A stretch of 62,934 nt of DNA, from positions 1 through 62,934 of the IMG/VR virus record IMGVR_UViG_3300029309_000024, one strand, 5' to 3'. The translations under genes and the position numbers were made by a program. Shown piece after piece: positions 42,201 through 50,678 of the stretch (within the stretch, counting starts at the first letter, position 1; each line of letters begins with the position of its first letter). The stretch comes from a virus. The notes under the pieces are model-generated. The model was not told the DNA's origin and searched no databases. It saw only the letters and a list, made by a program, of their open reading frames with translations.

Positions 42201-45200
42201 AGAAGGAACAAAAGAAGGTAAAGGTATTTTCAAAAGAGTTGAGCAAGAAAAATCTGATTTTATAGATTACTTTACAGCAGCCGAAGACAAGGTAACGGGT
42301 AAAAAAATTGGCTCAAGCACAAGAAGTGATAGAAAACAATCATTATTAAGAACAATAGCCGATGAACTTTCAGCGGATGCTGCATTAGATGTTATAAAGG
42401 ATAAAAACATTACAGATAAATTTAAAGAAATACAAGAGTTACAAGGCGCAAAAGTACCAGAAGATTTTTTAGATAGGCTTGTTAATTTAATTGATAGAGG
42501 AATAGACTATCTTGATAGAATGCAAAATAACAGTTCTTTAAGAGTAGGTTTTGTTTTACCTGAATTAGCAATGGCTTTTCTTAAAAATGTTTTAAAGTTT
42601 TTAAAAGTAGGTATAAAAGCTGGGCAAGAGTTTGCTAGTTCTTTAGATTCAGCTGTTGAAGAAGCTGCAAAAGAACCAGATTCTCAATTAAGAAATAATG
42701 AAGAAATTGACGCAGTTAAAAAAGTTGCTGCTAAAAATTTTAAAAGCGAAAAAGATTTAACTGACGCTAAAATAAATAAAACTACTAAAGAAGTAGGTGG
42801 TGCAATTTTTCAAGACAGATTAATACGTGGCTTAGAAAATACTATTTTTCCATATATAGGTGCTAAGCTAAGTGGTATTAAAAATCCAGAACTAAGAAGA
42901 ATTAAAGCTACTAATTTACTTAGTAATTTAACAAGAGGTATTTCTTGGTCAGCTGATTATCTTAAAAAGAGTAAAACTCCTAAAGGTAAAAAATTAACTA
43001 AATTAGCTTTTAATAAAAACATTTTAACTGAATTAAAAAAAGTGTTGCCTAAAGACTATTTTGGAAAAGATGCAATAAATATTAAGGGTAATAAATTTTA
43101 TTATGGTTCTGAAAAAATTCAAAATATTCAATTCACAGAAGCAGGTAATATTATAAGAAGAGGTAAAAAAGCTTTTGATGATGCTGTTGAAAGAAGTTAT
43201 CAAGCTAAACAACAAGGATTAGAATTTTTAATTAATTTAAGGGCAGATGTTGAAGCTGGTATTATTGACGAAAACACAGCTGAAGATTTAATAGATATTG
43301 CTAAAAATAATCAAAAGGGTATTATTAGAAGAATGGCTTTACCTAATATATTATTTGATTATAAAGAAGGAACTAAATATATAGCGGAACATGATTCTCC
43401 TATGAATGATTTAATTGAAAATTTCATAAAACCTTATATTAAAGGAAAAGTTAATTTAGATAAATTAAAAAATGAAATTGATAATCAAAGAGTAAACTAT
43501 GTTTCTGTAGCATTTAATGATGCAATTCCTACTGAGTTTAAAGATAAAAAATCAGATAAAAGATATAATAACCCTTTAAGAGAGTTTAAAGGACAATATA
43601 CTGAATTTAATCCAATTAATTTAAAAGAAAAAGAATTAAGAGAAAGAATAACTATTTTAACTGAAAATTTAATAAAAGGTGATTTAAAAAATCTTACAGA
43701 GGGCCAGGCTATATCATTAGGCAAGAAAGCTAATAGATTTAAAATTATTTTACCTTATGGCGCTGAAGATTTATTGGGTCTCATTTATCCTTTATTAAGA
43801 AAAGGAAAATTAGGCGATGAAGATTTAAAGTTTTTTAAAGAAAATTTATTTGATCCTTTAAAAGATGCTTTTAATAGATATGATTCAGCTAAATTAGATG
43901 GAATGGTTCAATTAAGAGCTATTAAAGAAGAATTAAAAGAAATAGGGTTAAATTTGCAAGAAGTTGCTTTTGATAATATTTCACAAGATAACGCAATTAG
44001 AATTCATTTATGGTCAACAAGAGGGTATAAAATACCAGATGGCCCTAATGATGTTTTATCAGAATCGCAAATAGAAAAAGCAAATCAATGGGTTAGGCAA
44101 AATTTAGAAGCATTAAATATAAAAGAAATAATTGAGGGCGCTTATGAGGGGCGTATGTATCCTGAACCGGGAAATAATTGGAGAGGAGAAACATTAACAA
44201 CAGATTTACTTAAAAGTTATAATGTTACAATTAGAAGAGAATATTTTGCAGACTTTTTTAAAATAGTTGAAGCAATGTTTGGTGAAAGAAAAAATAATCA
44301 AATAACAGGTGAGATTGCTAATAATTTAACAGCTAAATTAGGGACAAACTGGGCGGACGCATTTAATAACATGTTAACTAGGATAGAAACAGGTAGACAT
44401 AGAAATATGCCCACGGATAAATATTCTAATGCTTTTACTAATTGGATTAACTCTGCTGTTTCTACTATTATGTTTGTGAATACTAGATCTGTATTATTAC
44501 AAACAATATCTAATTTAAATTTTATAAACGGAACTGATAACAATGTTTTTTCTGTTGCTGCTGCTTATGGTAATGTAAAACAATTTGTAGCTGATTTCCA
44601 TAAAATATTTTATTCAGACTTTTTAAAATCAAGAAGATCTGGTTTAAAAATTGATGTTAATTTAGATGAATTAAGTCAAGCGGCTGAAGGTAATAATGCT
44701 AATAGAGCAGAAGCTATGTTAGCAGCTTTACTTAAAAAAGGTTTTTATCCTACTCAAATGGCAGATAGTTTTGCTATTGCTTTTGGAGGAGCGCCGTTTT
44801 TAAGGAACAGAACAAAAACTTATCAAAAAGAAGGTTTTAGTTTAGAAGAAGCAGAACAAAAAGCTTTTGGTGATATGAGAGAATTAGCTGAAGAATCTCA
44901 ACAATCCTCAAGACAAGACAAAATTTCTATGCAGCAAGCTAGCGGTATAGGTAAACTTATATTAGCTTTTCAAAATTACCCTATGCAAGCAACAAGAATA
45001 CAAAAAAGAGCTGTTCAAGATTTATTAGCTAATAGAGGTAATCCTGTAAAAAACGTAAGAAGAATATTATATTACGGAGCTTTACAAAATGTTTTATTCC
45101 ACTTTTTACAATCTGCAGCATTTTATGTATTTATAAATAAAGACGAATTAAAAGACGAAGAAGAAGAAAAAAGATTATATGGAATATTAAACAGAATGGC

Positions 45201-45699
45201 TGACACTATATTAGCGGGAAGTGGATTTAATGGTGTTATTGCCGCTTCTATAAAAAATGTAGTATTAGAATTAGCAGATGAATTTTCTGAAGATGGTCAA
45301 AAAAATACTAGAGAAGCTTTAATAAGATCAACAGCATTTTCTCCACCTATAAATAGTAAATTAAGAAAAGTTAATTCCGCATTTCAAAGATTTGAAAGAA
45401 AACAAGAAAGAGAAAAAATGGGTGATTTAAGTTTTGAAAATCCTTTTCTTAAATCATCAACGGAACTTATAGAAGCTGCTACTAATTTACCAGCTAATAG
45501 GGTGTTAAGAAAAGTTGAAAATGTTAAGTTAGCTTTAGACAAAGAAACTGATTTTTGGAGATCATTATTTTTAACAATGGGATATAATAAATATGATCTA
45601 TTTATGTATGATTTTCAAAAAGATGGAGAAGACACAACATTTAGAAAAAGAAAACCATTAAAAGAAAGAAAAGAAAGAAAACCATTAAAAACAAATTAA
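39223..45699 (+). CDS. Giant internal virion protein with sigma-region-2-like stretch, 2158 aa
   Basis: A helical, Lys/Glu-rich protein positioned as the largest ejected (cargo) protein. Residues ~760-830 read GLINNIVNRKFDP, GLTREDLLSGVNEIFSEAVK, TFNPEKGEFGAYANQLINLR. This closely follows sigma-70 region 2 (NLRLV..., GL...DLIQEGNIGLMRAV..FDP..G..F..YA). The C-terminal ~450 residues include SAVSTIMFVNTRSVLLQTIS and FQNYPMQATRIQKRAVQDLL, familiar from large phage internal proteins. It may act on host transcription soon after entry; this is inferred. Confidence 0.65.
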   Translation: MRELNLAVDSLDPIEDSEENKKRPKDNKTASEITSSGQSLFHPDIESATVPLDEVIVKEKLTPFAKENIEWNNFYNTEERINDLIQQNGEGFIPEATPSFVNISIRDKILKYEDEIKNVNIDQGIGISDEAYQDIFNSVLNNHTALKKVRDGILGTAQKDFNNAVNLRFNEEIKSWNQSEQGQRLTDLQKTYGPGLENLTRGDENRQEIINEYNSLIKGFNDTIVPKHEQIQKDVNEEMNLDSYYNNHVALNKEFANIKNLIGEALTGYNRNLNREALDIDGGLGDFFEKGKLTIKSGKTKNAFIFANEDYKKALNELQNLENKENNDLVEINSISNVSSNDFKFETITVPQGSPIIKATVPVEQARKYFNKVAKEKQKESLSLVADASELDRVISFYDKVEINSLQDFFQNSLKAGAEQLPQMWSMVTSLGTSVYLQESGNNYYEQLEDFVVENEKEVLQQLRETGKQDTKNNRLLAASELGAGNAALSQAVGIVNTGVEALEYGALIAGLGGKFSAMFLKELYEGSMKKLIDAGLTISATSLVSGSQEIIQSGVSTKARQIASDSNRSFFEYTKPKEFKQEFLIGASAILPISIGTISVKEVYSQIQKEISKKPNLKTRDFIVNLQSSLEQSFANQEITEEEYLDGREKIAQLQELDRKIPNTIKGEDKIKAAELLNEKSKLVKEKEQIEQGLSQEIDLELQDIDNKISEIGEKQVTDKKAISEKNIKIAETNKELMAIIKDPNSSETAIKKAKNDIAKNNEGLINNIVNRKFDPTKDTGLTREDLLSGVNEIFSEAVKTFNPEKGEFGAYANQLINLRLPRIFDEFVETKVNEKTGKKEIIGRKDISDIQVEGETTQPSFALKPETKTSLKNKLFTAKLGFDKKLIPGNTNKTFADLFIDAVGKTLQTKLPDITNEKQFKKDFTKKNQAEVIPILQELTKKDKDTGVDNFKIFLDQNFDAIIKQLPQSVINKKYPMLREAVLDEDGRQKREGTKEGKGIFKRVEQEKSDFIDYFTAAEDKVTGKKIGSSTRSDRKQSLLRTIADELSADAALDVIKDKNITDKFKEIQELQGAKVPEDFLDRLVNLIDRGIDYLDRMQNNSSLRVGFVLPELAMAFLKNVLKFLKVGIKAGQEFASSLDSAVEEAAKEPDSQLRNNEEIDAVKKVAAKNFKSEKDLTDAKINKTTKEVGGAIFQDRLIRGLENTIFPYIGAKLSGIKNPELRRIKATNLLSNLTRGISWSADYLKKSKTPKGKKLTKLAFNKNILTELKKVLPKDYFGKDAINIKGNKFYYGSEKIQNIQFTEAGNIIRRGKKAFDDAVERSYQAKQQGLEFLINLRADVEAGIIDENTAEDLIDIAKNNQKGIIRRMALPNILFDYKEGTKYIAEHDSPMNDLIENFIKPYIKGKVNLDKLKNEIDNQRVNYVSVAFNDAIPTEFKDKKSDKRYNNPLREFKGQYTEFNPINLKEKELRERITILTENLIKGDLKNLTEGQAISLGKKANRFKIILPYGAEDLLGLIYPLLRKGKLGDEDLKFFKENLFDPLKDAFNRYDSAKLDGMVQLRAIKEELKEIGLNLQEVAFDNISQDNAIRIHLWSTRGYKIPDGPNDVLSESQIEKANQWVRQNLEALNIKEIIEGAYEGRMYPEPGNNWRGETLTTDLLKSYNVTIRREYFADFFKIVEAMFGERKNNQITGEIANNLTAKLGTNWADAFNNMLTRIETGRHRNMPTDKYSNAFTNWINSAVSTIMFVNTRSVLLQTISNLNFINGTDNNVFSVAAAYGNVKQFVADFHKIFYSDFLKSRRSGLKIDVNLDELSQAAEGNNANRAEAMLAALLKKGFYPTQMADSFAIAFGGAPFLRNRTKTYQKEGFSLEEAEQKAFGDMRELAEESQQSSRQDKISMQQASGIGKLILAFQNYPMQATRIQKRAVQDLLANRGNPVKNVRRILYYGALQNVLFHFLQSAAFYVFINKDELKDEEEEKRLYGILNRMADTILAGSGFNGVIAASIKNVVLELADEFSEDGQKNTREALIRSTAFSPPINSKLRKVNSAFQRFERKQEREKMGDLSFENPFLKSSTELIEAATNLPANRVLRKVENVKLALDKETDFWRSLFLTMGYNKYDLFMYDFQKDGEDTTFRKRKPLKERKERKPLKTN

Positions 45700-45701
45700 T
45701 T

Positions 45702-45839
45702 ATGCCAAAAGATGCGTGTTATCACAAAGTAAAAGCTCGTTATAGAGTATTCCCATCTGCATATGCAAGTGGAGCAATAGCAAAATGCCGTAAAGTCGGT
45801 GCTGCTAATTATGGAAACAAATCAAAAAAGAAAAAATAA
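45702..45839 (+). CDS. Small basic protein of a recurrent marine-phage type, 45 aa
   Basis: MPKDACYHKVKARYRVFPSA, then YASGAIAKCRKVGAANYGN and a Lys tail. The pattern CYxKVKxRYxVxPSAYASGxxxKCRKVGAxNWG is frequent in phages of marine bacteria. Function unknown. Nucleic-acid or capsid-interior binding is a reasonable guess. The stop overlaps the next ATG. Confidence 0.7.
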   Translation: MPKDACYHKVKARYRVFPSAYASGAIAKCRKVGAANYGNKSKKKK

Positions 45840-46015
45840 TGAAAATTAAAGGAATAGATGTTACTTGTTTATCTAAACAACAACAAAAAACAATGAAGGC
45901 TCATTCAAAACATCATACAGGAAAACATATTAAAAATATGGTAAATAAAATGTGTGGTAAAGATAAAATGAGTTTTACTAAATCTCATAAATCTGCAATG
46001 AAAATTGGGAAATAA
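45839..46015 (+). CDS. Small basic His/Cys protein, 58 aa
   Basis: Contains DVTCLSKQQQKTMKAHSKHH and a second cysteine (VNKMCGKDKMS). The Cys/His spacing could bind a metal. It is linked by TAATG overlaps on both sides to two other small basic proteins. Confidence 0.65.
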   Translation: MKIKGIDVTCLSKQQQKTMKAHSKHHTGKHIKNMVNKMCGKDKMSFTKSHKSAMKIGK

Positions 46016-46290
46016 TGGCTGTTAGAAAAACTAAAGAAGGGGCACAACTTAAACGATGGTTTAAAGAAAAATGGATAGATGTGCGAACTGGCAAGCCTTG
46101 CGGTAGACGTAAAGGTGAAAAGAGGGGCACACCTTACTGTAGACCTAGTAAAAGAATATCTAGTAAAACAGTAAAGACTGCTTCTGAAATGAGTTCATCT
46201 GAAAAAGCTAAAAAGATTAGAGAAAAGAAAAGACTAGGGCAGCCAGCAGGTAAACCTAGAAGAGTTTCAAACACTAAAAGAAGAAAGTAG
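46015..46290 (+). CDS. Small basic protein with RTGKPCGR motif, 91 aa
   Basis: WFKEKWIDVRTGKPCGRRKG followed by EKRGTPYCRPSKRISSKT. This recurring sequence in marine phage proteins has been assigned a DUF (my recollection is DUF5872). The C-terminal half is Lys/Arg/Ser-rich and probably disordered. Third of three consecutive small basic proteins. Confidence 0.7.
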   Translation: MAVRKTKEGAQLKRWFKEKWIDVRTGKPCGRRKGEKRGTPYCRPSKRISSKTVKTASEMSSSEKAKKIREKKRLGQPAGKPRRVSNTKRRK

Positions 46291-46291
46291 T

Positions 46292-46753
46292 ATGGAAAAT
46301 ATAAGTAAGCATGTTTCTTATAAAGAAGGCACTCGATCTGTTACAGCTATAAGAAAGGGAATAGAAAATACGCCTACTGATTATCAACTTTCAAACATGG
46401 AAGCAATAGCTCATAATATATTTGAGCCATTACGTGAATGGGTTGGCGGTCCGATAAAAATAAATTCATTTTTTAGATCACCTGAATTGAATAAAGCTAT
46501 TGGGGGGAGTGGTAAATCACAGCATTGTCAAGGCAGAGCAATTGATATAGATGATACATACGGGCATAAAACAAATGCTGAAATGTATGAATACATAAAA
46601 AATAATTTAAATTTTGATCAAATGATATGGGAGTTTGGAACTGATGATAACCCAGATTGGGTGCATATAAGTTATGTAGGTGAAGATGAAAATAGAAATA
46701 GGTGTTTGAAAGCAGAAAGAAAAGATGGAAAAACAGTGTATAGCATTATATAA
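46292..46753 (+). CDS. M15-family peptidase, probable endolysin
   Basis: 153 residues matching M15A-type D-Ala-D-Ala metallopeptidases. SFFRSPELNKAIGGSGKSQH carries the first zinc His, CQGRAIDIDD the Asp ligand, and PDWVHISYV the second His. No signal peptide is present, so export through holin lesions is expected. It would cleave peptidoglycan cross-links or stem peptides at lysis. The downstream lipoprotein gene overlaps its 3' end by 29 bases. Confidence 0.85.
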   Translation: MENISKHVSYKEGTRSVTAIRKGIENTPTDYQLSNMEAIAHNIFEPLREWVGGPIKINSFFRSPELNKAIGGSGKSQHCQGRAIDIDDTYGHKTNAEMYEYIKNNLNFDQMIWEFGTDDNPDWVHISYVGEDENRNRCLKAERKDGKTVYSII

Positions 46754-46970
46754 AGCGCTTTTATTAGCTTTACTTGTTTTAACATTTACATCTTGTTACA
46801 CTATAAAATCTACAGTTGTAAATACGTTAGATAATACTTGGCCCTGGAATACTATAAAATACAAAGGGAACCAACAATTAGATTCCCTTCATATCTATAA
46901 ACAAAACAAAACTAACCATCACAGCTTAAGCAATCTGGATTCATTGCCTCAGCCGCAATATCGCCTCTGA
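46725..46970 (+). CDS. Small lipoprotein, o-spanin-like candidate, 81 aa
   Basis: An N-terminal hydrophobic segment with a lipobox-like end (LLALLVLTFTSC) is followed by a short polar, Asn/Gln-rich tail. Placement next to the endolysin and a lipid-anchored design suit an outer-membrane spanin. Its 3' end overlaps the convergent nrdA gene by 59 bases, an unusual tail-to-tail overlap. An earlier functional end cannot be excluded. Confidence 0.6.
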   Translation: MEKQCIALYKALLLALLVLTFTSCYTIKSTVVNTLDNTWPWNTIKYKGNQQLDSLHIYKQNKTNHHSLSNLDSLPQPQYRL

Positions 46971-48654
46971 GAACACTTTCAGTTCTCATATAATATAAAG
47001 TTTTAATTCCTTTCTTCCAAGCATCCATATGAACTCTATTAATCCATCTAGGTTCAGCTTGTGAAGGAAACGCAAGATTTAAACTAACAGACTGATCTAT
47101 ATATGTTTGTCTTATTCCCGCTTGATTAACTAATTCTAGTTGATTTATTTCCTTAAACGTTTTAAAAACATTCTTAACAGGTTCTCCTTCATTTTCATTT
47201 AGTCTACCTGCTCCGTCAAAATACCAACCATCTAATTCTTTTATACCCTGTACAGAACCTTTATCTTTTAAAACTTTATCCCAAGTTTTTTGGTTATCTA
47301 TACTTAGCTTTCTAAATAACTTTTTTAATTCGTTATTCTTTCTTATAAATGTACCTTTAGCAGATTGTTCTGTAAATACATTAGCAGCCCAAGGTTCAAC
47401 GCCAGGTGATACATTACCCGATAATTTACTATTTGATACTGTTGGTGCGACTGCTCTTAAATGTGTGTTTCTCATTCCTGTACCTACACACCATAATGGT
47501 TCACCATAAACTTCAGCTAAATCTCTACTAGCTCTTTCAGTTTCTAATTTTAATTGTGAAAATATTTCTCTTGTTTTAAATTGTGCAAGCAATCCTTCAA
47601 AAGCAATTCCTTTTTGCTGTAAGTGTGTATGCCAACCTAATACTCCTAATCCTAGCGCTCTACCTTTTTCAGCAGATCTAACAGCATTATCAAAACCTTT
47701 CATATTTTTAGCACGTTGTATAAATTCAGATAACACTCCATCTAAAAACCACGTAGCATCATATATAAGATCACTATTTTTCCATTCATCATATTTAGCT
47801 AAGTTAACAGAAGATAAACAACATACAAAAGAATGTGACTCATCTGTATGCAATGTAATCTCAGAACATATATTAGTCATATGTACTTTTAAACTATTAT
47901 ACTTATATGCTTTTGGATTAGCTTTATTTGTGTTACCCTTAAACATTATATAAGGTTCACCTGTTGCTTTTCTTTTCTGTAACAACTTAGCCCATTTCTT
48001 TCTAGCCTCTGGTTGCCCTTCTTCAAGTCTTCTCATAAACTTATCACCAACAATAGCACATTGATGTAAATTTAAAGATTGTCTATTAACATCACCTTTA
48101 GGTTCTCTTATTTCTAACCAATCTAAAAAATCAGAGTGATCAATGTTTATATTAACTGATGCAGCGCCTCTTCTTACTGAACCTTGATTTGTAGCAAGTA
48201 TAGTAGAATCATATATTTTACAGAACGGTACAACACCATCTGAAGTTCCGTTACCCGCTATAGTAGCTCCAGCTGGTCTAATCATATTAACACCGATACC
48301 AACACCACCACCGTGTTTCGCAAGTAACATCATTTCAAGATTCTTATTACCTATATCCATAATACTATCAGCAACATCGATACCAAAACAACTTATAGGT
48401 AAACCTCTATCTGTTCCTGTGTTAGATAATACAGGTGAAGCTAAACACAACCATCCTTTCCATATATAATCAAAAAACTTATCTGCAAGTTCAGGTTTAT
48501 ATAATCTTCTAGCAACAGCTTTAGAAACTCTCATATAAGCTTCTTTTGGTGTTTCACCTTGTAATAGATAACCACCTGAAATAGTCTTCTTATATACGTC
48601 CGTATCGCCCCACGTGGGGTAATCTACACCTTTCTTCCAATCGTTATTCCACAT
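46912..48654 (-). CDS. nrdA: Ribonucleoside-diphosphate reductase, large (alpha) subunit
   Basis: 580 residues of class I NrdA. The substrate-site cysteine lies in ASPVLSNTGTDRGLPISCFG, and the catalytic triad in NICSEI (Asn, Cys, Glu). A Cys-Cys pair occurs in FVCCLSSVNL, the radical-transfer tyrosines in TLYYMRTES, and the C-terminal redox pair in CLSCDG. There is no N-terminal ATP cone, so no activity allostery of that kind is expected, and the protein is shorter than typical NrdA. It forms a module with nrdB. Confidence 0.95.
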   Translation of the reverse strand: MWNNDWKKGVDYPTWGDTDVYKKTISGGYLLQGETPKEAYMRVSKAVARRLYKPELADKFFDYIWKGWLCLASPVLSNTGTDRGLPISCFGIDVADSIMDIGNKNLEMMLLAKHGGGVGIGVNMIRPAGATIAGNGTSDGVVPFCKIYDSTILATNQGSVRRGAASVNINIDHSDFLDWLEIREPKGDVNRQSLNLHQCAIVGDKFMRRLEEGQPEARKKWAKLLQKRKATGEPYIMFKGNTNKANPKAYKYNSLKVHMTNICSEITLHTDESHSFVCCLSSVNLAKYDEWKNSDLIYDATWFLDGVLSEFIQRAKNMKGFDNAVRSAEKGRALGLGVLGWHTHLQQKGIAFEGLLAQFKTREIFSQLKLETERASRDLAEVYGEPLWCVGTGMRNTHLRAVAPTVSNSKLSGNVSPGVEPWAANVFTEQSAKGTFIRKNNELKKLFRKLSIDNQKTWDKVLKDKGSVQGIKELDGWYFDGAGRLNENEGEPVKNVFKTFKEINQLELVNQAGIRQTYIDQSVSLNLAFPSQAEPRWINRVHMDAWKKGIKTLYYMRTESVLRGDIAAEAMNPDCLSCDG

Positions 48655-48844
48655 CTTTTTCTTTTTCTTTCATTTGTTCCTCTAATTTCTTAATAGCCTC
48701 TTCATAATCTGGCATATTCTTAATAGTTTGTAAAGTGCCAACCGATAAATCTCTAAGATTAGTTAGCTCTTGTAGAACACCCTGCATTAAAGCACCTAGC
48801 TGTTCTATTTTTTTTCTCATTATAATTAATTCTGATTCTTTCAT
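48644..48844 (-). CDS. Coiled-coil protein between nrdB and nrdA, 66 aa
   Basis: A charged helix (LGALMQGVLQELTNLRDLSV, then KKLEEQMKEKEKDVE). It starts six bases after nrdB ends and overlaps nrdA by 11 bases, so translation is coupled. Similar short proteins sit between the reductase genes in other phages. A role in subunit assembly is only a guess. Confidence 0.7.
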   Translation of the reverse strand: MKESELIIMRKKIEQLGALMQGVLQELTNLRDLSVGTLQTIKNMPDYEEAIKKLEEQMKEKEKDVE

Positions 48845-48850
48845 AATTAT

Positions 48851-49819
48851 TTACCAAATATCTTCAAAATCTTCTCCTTCATTTGCCTTAGAATAGTCAG
48901 TAGGCCTGATAGCAAAAAAATCGGTGTGAGTAACACCCCCAGTAAGATGATAAAACCAATCCAAAGTATTAGCGCTGGTTGCATCAAATCCGAAATGATT
49001 TGCTTCGTCGTTATACCCGAGTTCGACGATTTTTTCATTTGCTCTTTTCTTTATAAAGTTTTTTAAATCTTCTTTCTTTAAATTCTCAATATCGCCTTGT
49101 TCAAACATTTTATCGATATATTTTAATTCAAGGTCAACCATAATATCAGCAGCTTCTAATACATGATCTTTACATTCTTTTTTAAGTCCTGGAGTTTCTT
49201 CACACATATGTCTAAATAATTGACAACCCATTTTTGAGTGTAGTGATTCATCTCTTACAGACCATTTCATCTGTTGGCCAATACCTTTAAGTAAGTTTCT
49301 AAGCTGAAAGCTATATAAAACAGCAAAAGCAGAATATAACGAAACACCTTCAGCGAAAGCGCTAAAGACTGCCAAACTTTTGGCAATACCAACTTTATCT
49401 TTTCCTTCATAACTAACTAAATTTTCAAACCTATCAGCTGTAGCTGGCTCATGTAAGAAAGCTTCGAAGTCTTCAAGACCTAAAGTTTCATTTAAATAAG
49501 AGTAAGCTACTGCGTGAATAGTTTCTTGTGAACCGAACATCATCGCCATTTGTTGTATTTCATGTTTAGGAAACCAACCTACAACTTTTTGTGTCCAATA
49601 ATCTGATACTGCACATTCTGTTTGTGCAAATCCTAATAATATATTACCTACTAAATGTTTTTCAGCAGGTGTAAGCTTTTCATTCCAGTCTTTTACATCA
49701 GCCGTCATCGGTATTTCTGTGTGTAACCAAAATGCTTGTGCTTGTGGTAACCAACCTTCTGTATAATACTCAGGGTATTCAAAAGGTTTATATGCTATTC
49801 TTTCATCAAATAATCCCAT
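48851..49819 (-). CDS. nrdB: Ribonucleoside-diphosphate reductase, small (beta) subunit
   Basis: 322 residues of the ferritin-like radical subunit. Metal ligands are visible in FAQTECAVSDYW, GSQETIHAVAYSYL (E-x-x-H with a Tyr four residues later, the expected radical position), FAEGVSLYSAF and RDESLHSKM (E-x-x-H). The C-terminal tail (EGEDFEDIW) resembles the peptide that docks onto NrdA. Together they supply deoxynucleotides for phage replication. Confidence 0.95.
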   Translation of the reverse strand: MGLFDERIAYKPFEYPEYYTEGWLPQAQAFWLHTEIPMTADVKDWNEKLTPAEKHLVGNILLGFAQTECAVSDYWTQKVVGWFPKHEIQQMAMMFGSQETIHAVAYSYLNETLGLEDFEAFLHEPATADRFENLVSYEGKDKVGIAKSLAVFSAFAEGVSLYSAFAVLYSFQLRNLLKGIGQQMKWSVRDESLHSKMGCQLFRHMCEETPGLKKECKDHVLEAADIMVDLELKYIDKMFEQGDIENLKKEDLKNFIKKRANEKIVELGYNDEANHFGFDATSANTLDWFYHLTGGVTHTDFFAIRPTDYSKANEGEDFEDIW

Positions 49820-49821
49820 AA

Positions 49822-49962
49822 TTAATTTTCTTTTATATATTCAAATGCAATATCTACAAATGGTAAATACAATACGTGTAGCACCACATCTTCTTGTTCG
49901 TATGATCTAACTCCTATAAGTATTCCTGGATATAAACCTATAGATATTCTCCATGTTTTCAT
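49822..49962 (-). CDS. Small unknown protein upstream of nrdB, 46 aa
   Basis: MKTWRISIGLYPGILIGVRS, then HVLYLPFVDIAFEYIKEN. The pattern 'xxYRISIGLYPGILxGxRxY...HVLYLPFIDxxxxI' is shared by short proteins near reductase genes in several phages. It ends two bases before nrdB starts and its start overlaps the preceding stop, so it is in the same transcript. Function unknown. Confidence 0.7.
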   Translation of the reverse strand: MKTWRISIGLYPGILIGVRSYEQEDVVLHVLYLPFVDIAFEYIKEN

Positions 49963-50105
49963 TATCTTTTTTTTCCTTGTCCTCTATATTTCTTTTTATA
50001 ATACTTGGACGATTTAAGTCCAGATGTTTTTGTTTTAGCGTGCACACCCGGTCTTCTTACTTTTTTCTTTTCTAATACCGTGTACGTTATTCCTCTTCTA
50101 GCCAT
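49962..50105 (-). CDS. Small basic protein, 47 aa
   Basis: MARRGITYTVLEKKKVRRPG, then VHAKTKTSGLKSSKYYKKKY and RGQGKKR. This KKRPGVHAKTKxSxLKxSKxYKKxYxGQG pattern is widespread in marine T7- and T4-like phages. Highly basic, so nucleic-acid binding is likely. It overlaps both neighbours. Confidence 0.75.
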   Translation of the reverse strand: MARRGITYTVLEKKKVRRPGVHAKTKTSGLKSSKYYKKKYRGQGKKR

Positions 50106-50265
50106 ATACTTTTACATTATATTTTTCATGTATTTCAATAAGTTCATTCCATCTAAGAAATCCTCTATTAACAGCCCACTTCATATGCTTTTCTATTTGT
50201 CTTTCTTTATATTTTAATCTAGCTACTTTCTTTTGTTTTTCAATATCTCTATTACTCTGTCGCAT
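50098..50265 (-). CDS. Small basic protein overlapping endonuclease I, 55 aa
   Basis: MRQSNRDIEKQKKVARLKYK, then HMKWAVNRGFLRWNELIEIH. A start at 50265 overlaps the end of the endonuclease gene by 43 bases. An internal Met at 50184 would avoid the overlap. It ends eight bases into the next gene. No family is recognised. Confidence 0.55.
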   Translation of the reverse strand: MRQSNRDIEKQKKVARLKYKERQIEKHMKWAVNRGFLRWNELIEIHEKYNVKVYG

Positions 50266-50678
50266 TCCTTCTGGTTTTGTGGTTTAAAAAGAGTATAACT
50301 AGGAAACTGTTCAGTAACTAATTTTTTAAATAACTTCCATCTAATAGGAAATGATTCATTAGGTCTACCTTTAGTTTCTATAATAAAATTTTCACCAATA
50401 AAATCTGGTGTATACTTTATAGGTAATATTCTTTTTTCACCTCTGTTCATAAAATCACCTTTTGAATTTGCTTGTCTTTCATAAACTTCATTTTCAAAAT
50501 GAAATCCATTAAGTAAAACAAAAGTTTCGCCCTCGTACTTAGCTTTAATTTTTGCTTTCTTTAAAGCCATGTACATATACTTCTCCAATCCTGAAGCAAA
50601 GTTATGACCATCATAACTAATCTTCTTTGATTGTACCGGACCTTTCTTTCTTCTTACAGGTCTTCTTCTTTTATACAT
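50223..50678 (-). CDS. Endonuclease I (T7 gp3-like, Holliday-junction resolvase)
   Basis: 151 residues. PD-(D/E)XK-type motifs are visible: FASGLEKYMYMALK (Glu), YTPDFI (Asp) and FIIETKGR (Glu-x-Lys). The very basic N-terminus (MYKRRRPVRRKKGPVQSKK) probably contacts DNA. T7 endonuclease I cuts branched DNA and degrades host DNA, so this enzyme likely resolves recombination intermediates before packaging. Confidence 0.85.
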   Translation of the reverse strand: MYKRRRPVRRKKGPVQSKKISYDGHNFASGLEKYMYMALKKAKIKAKYEGETFVLLNGFHFENEVYERQANSKGDFMNRGEKRILPIKYTPDFIGENFIIETKGRPNESFPIRWKLFKKLVTEQFPSYTLFKPQNQKECDRVIEILKNKRK

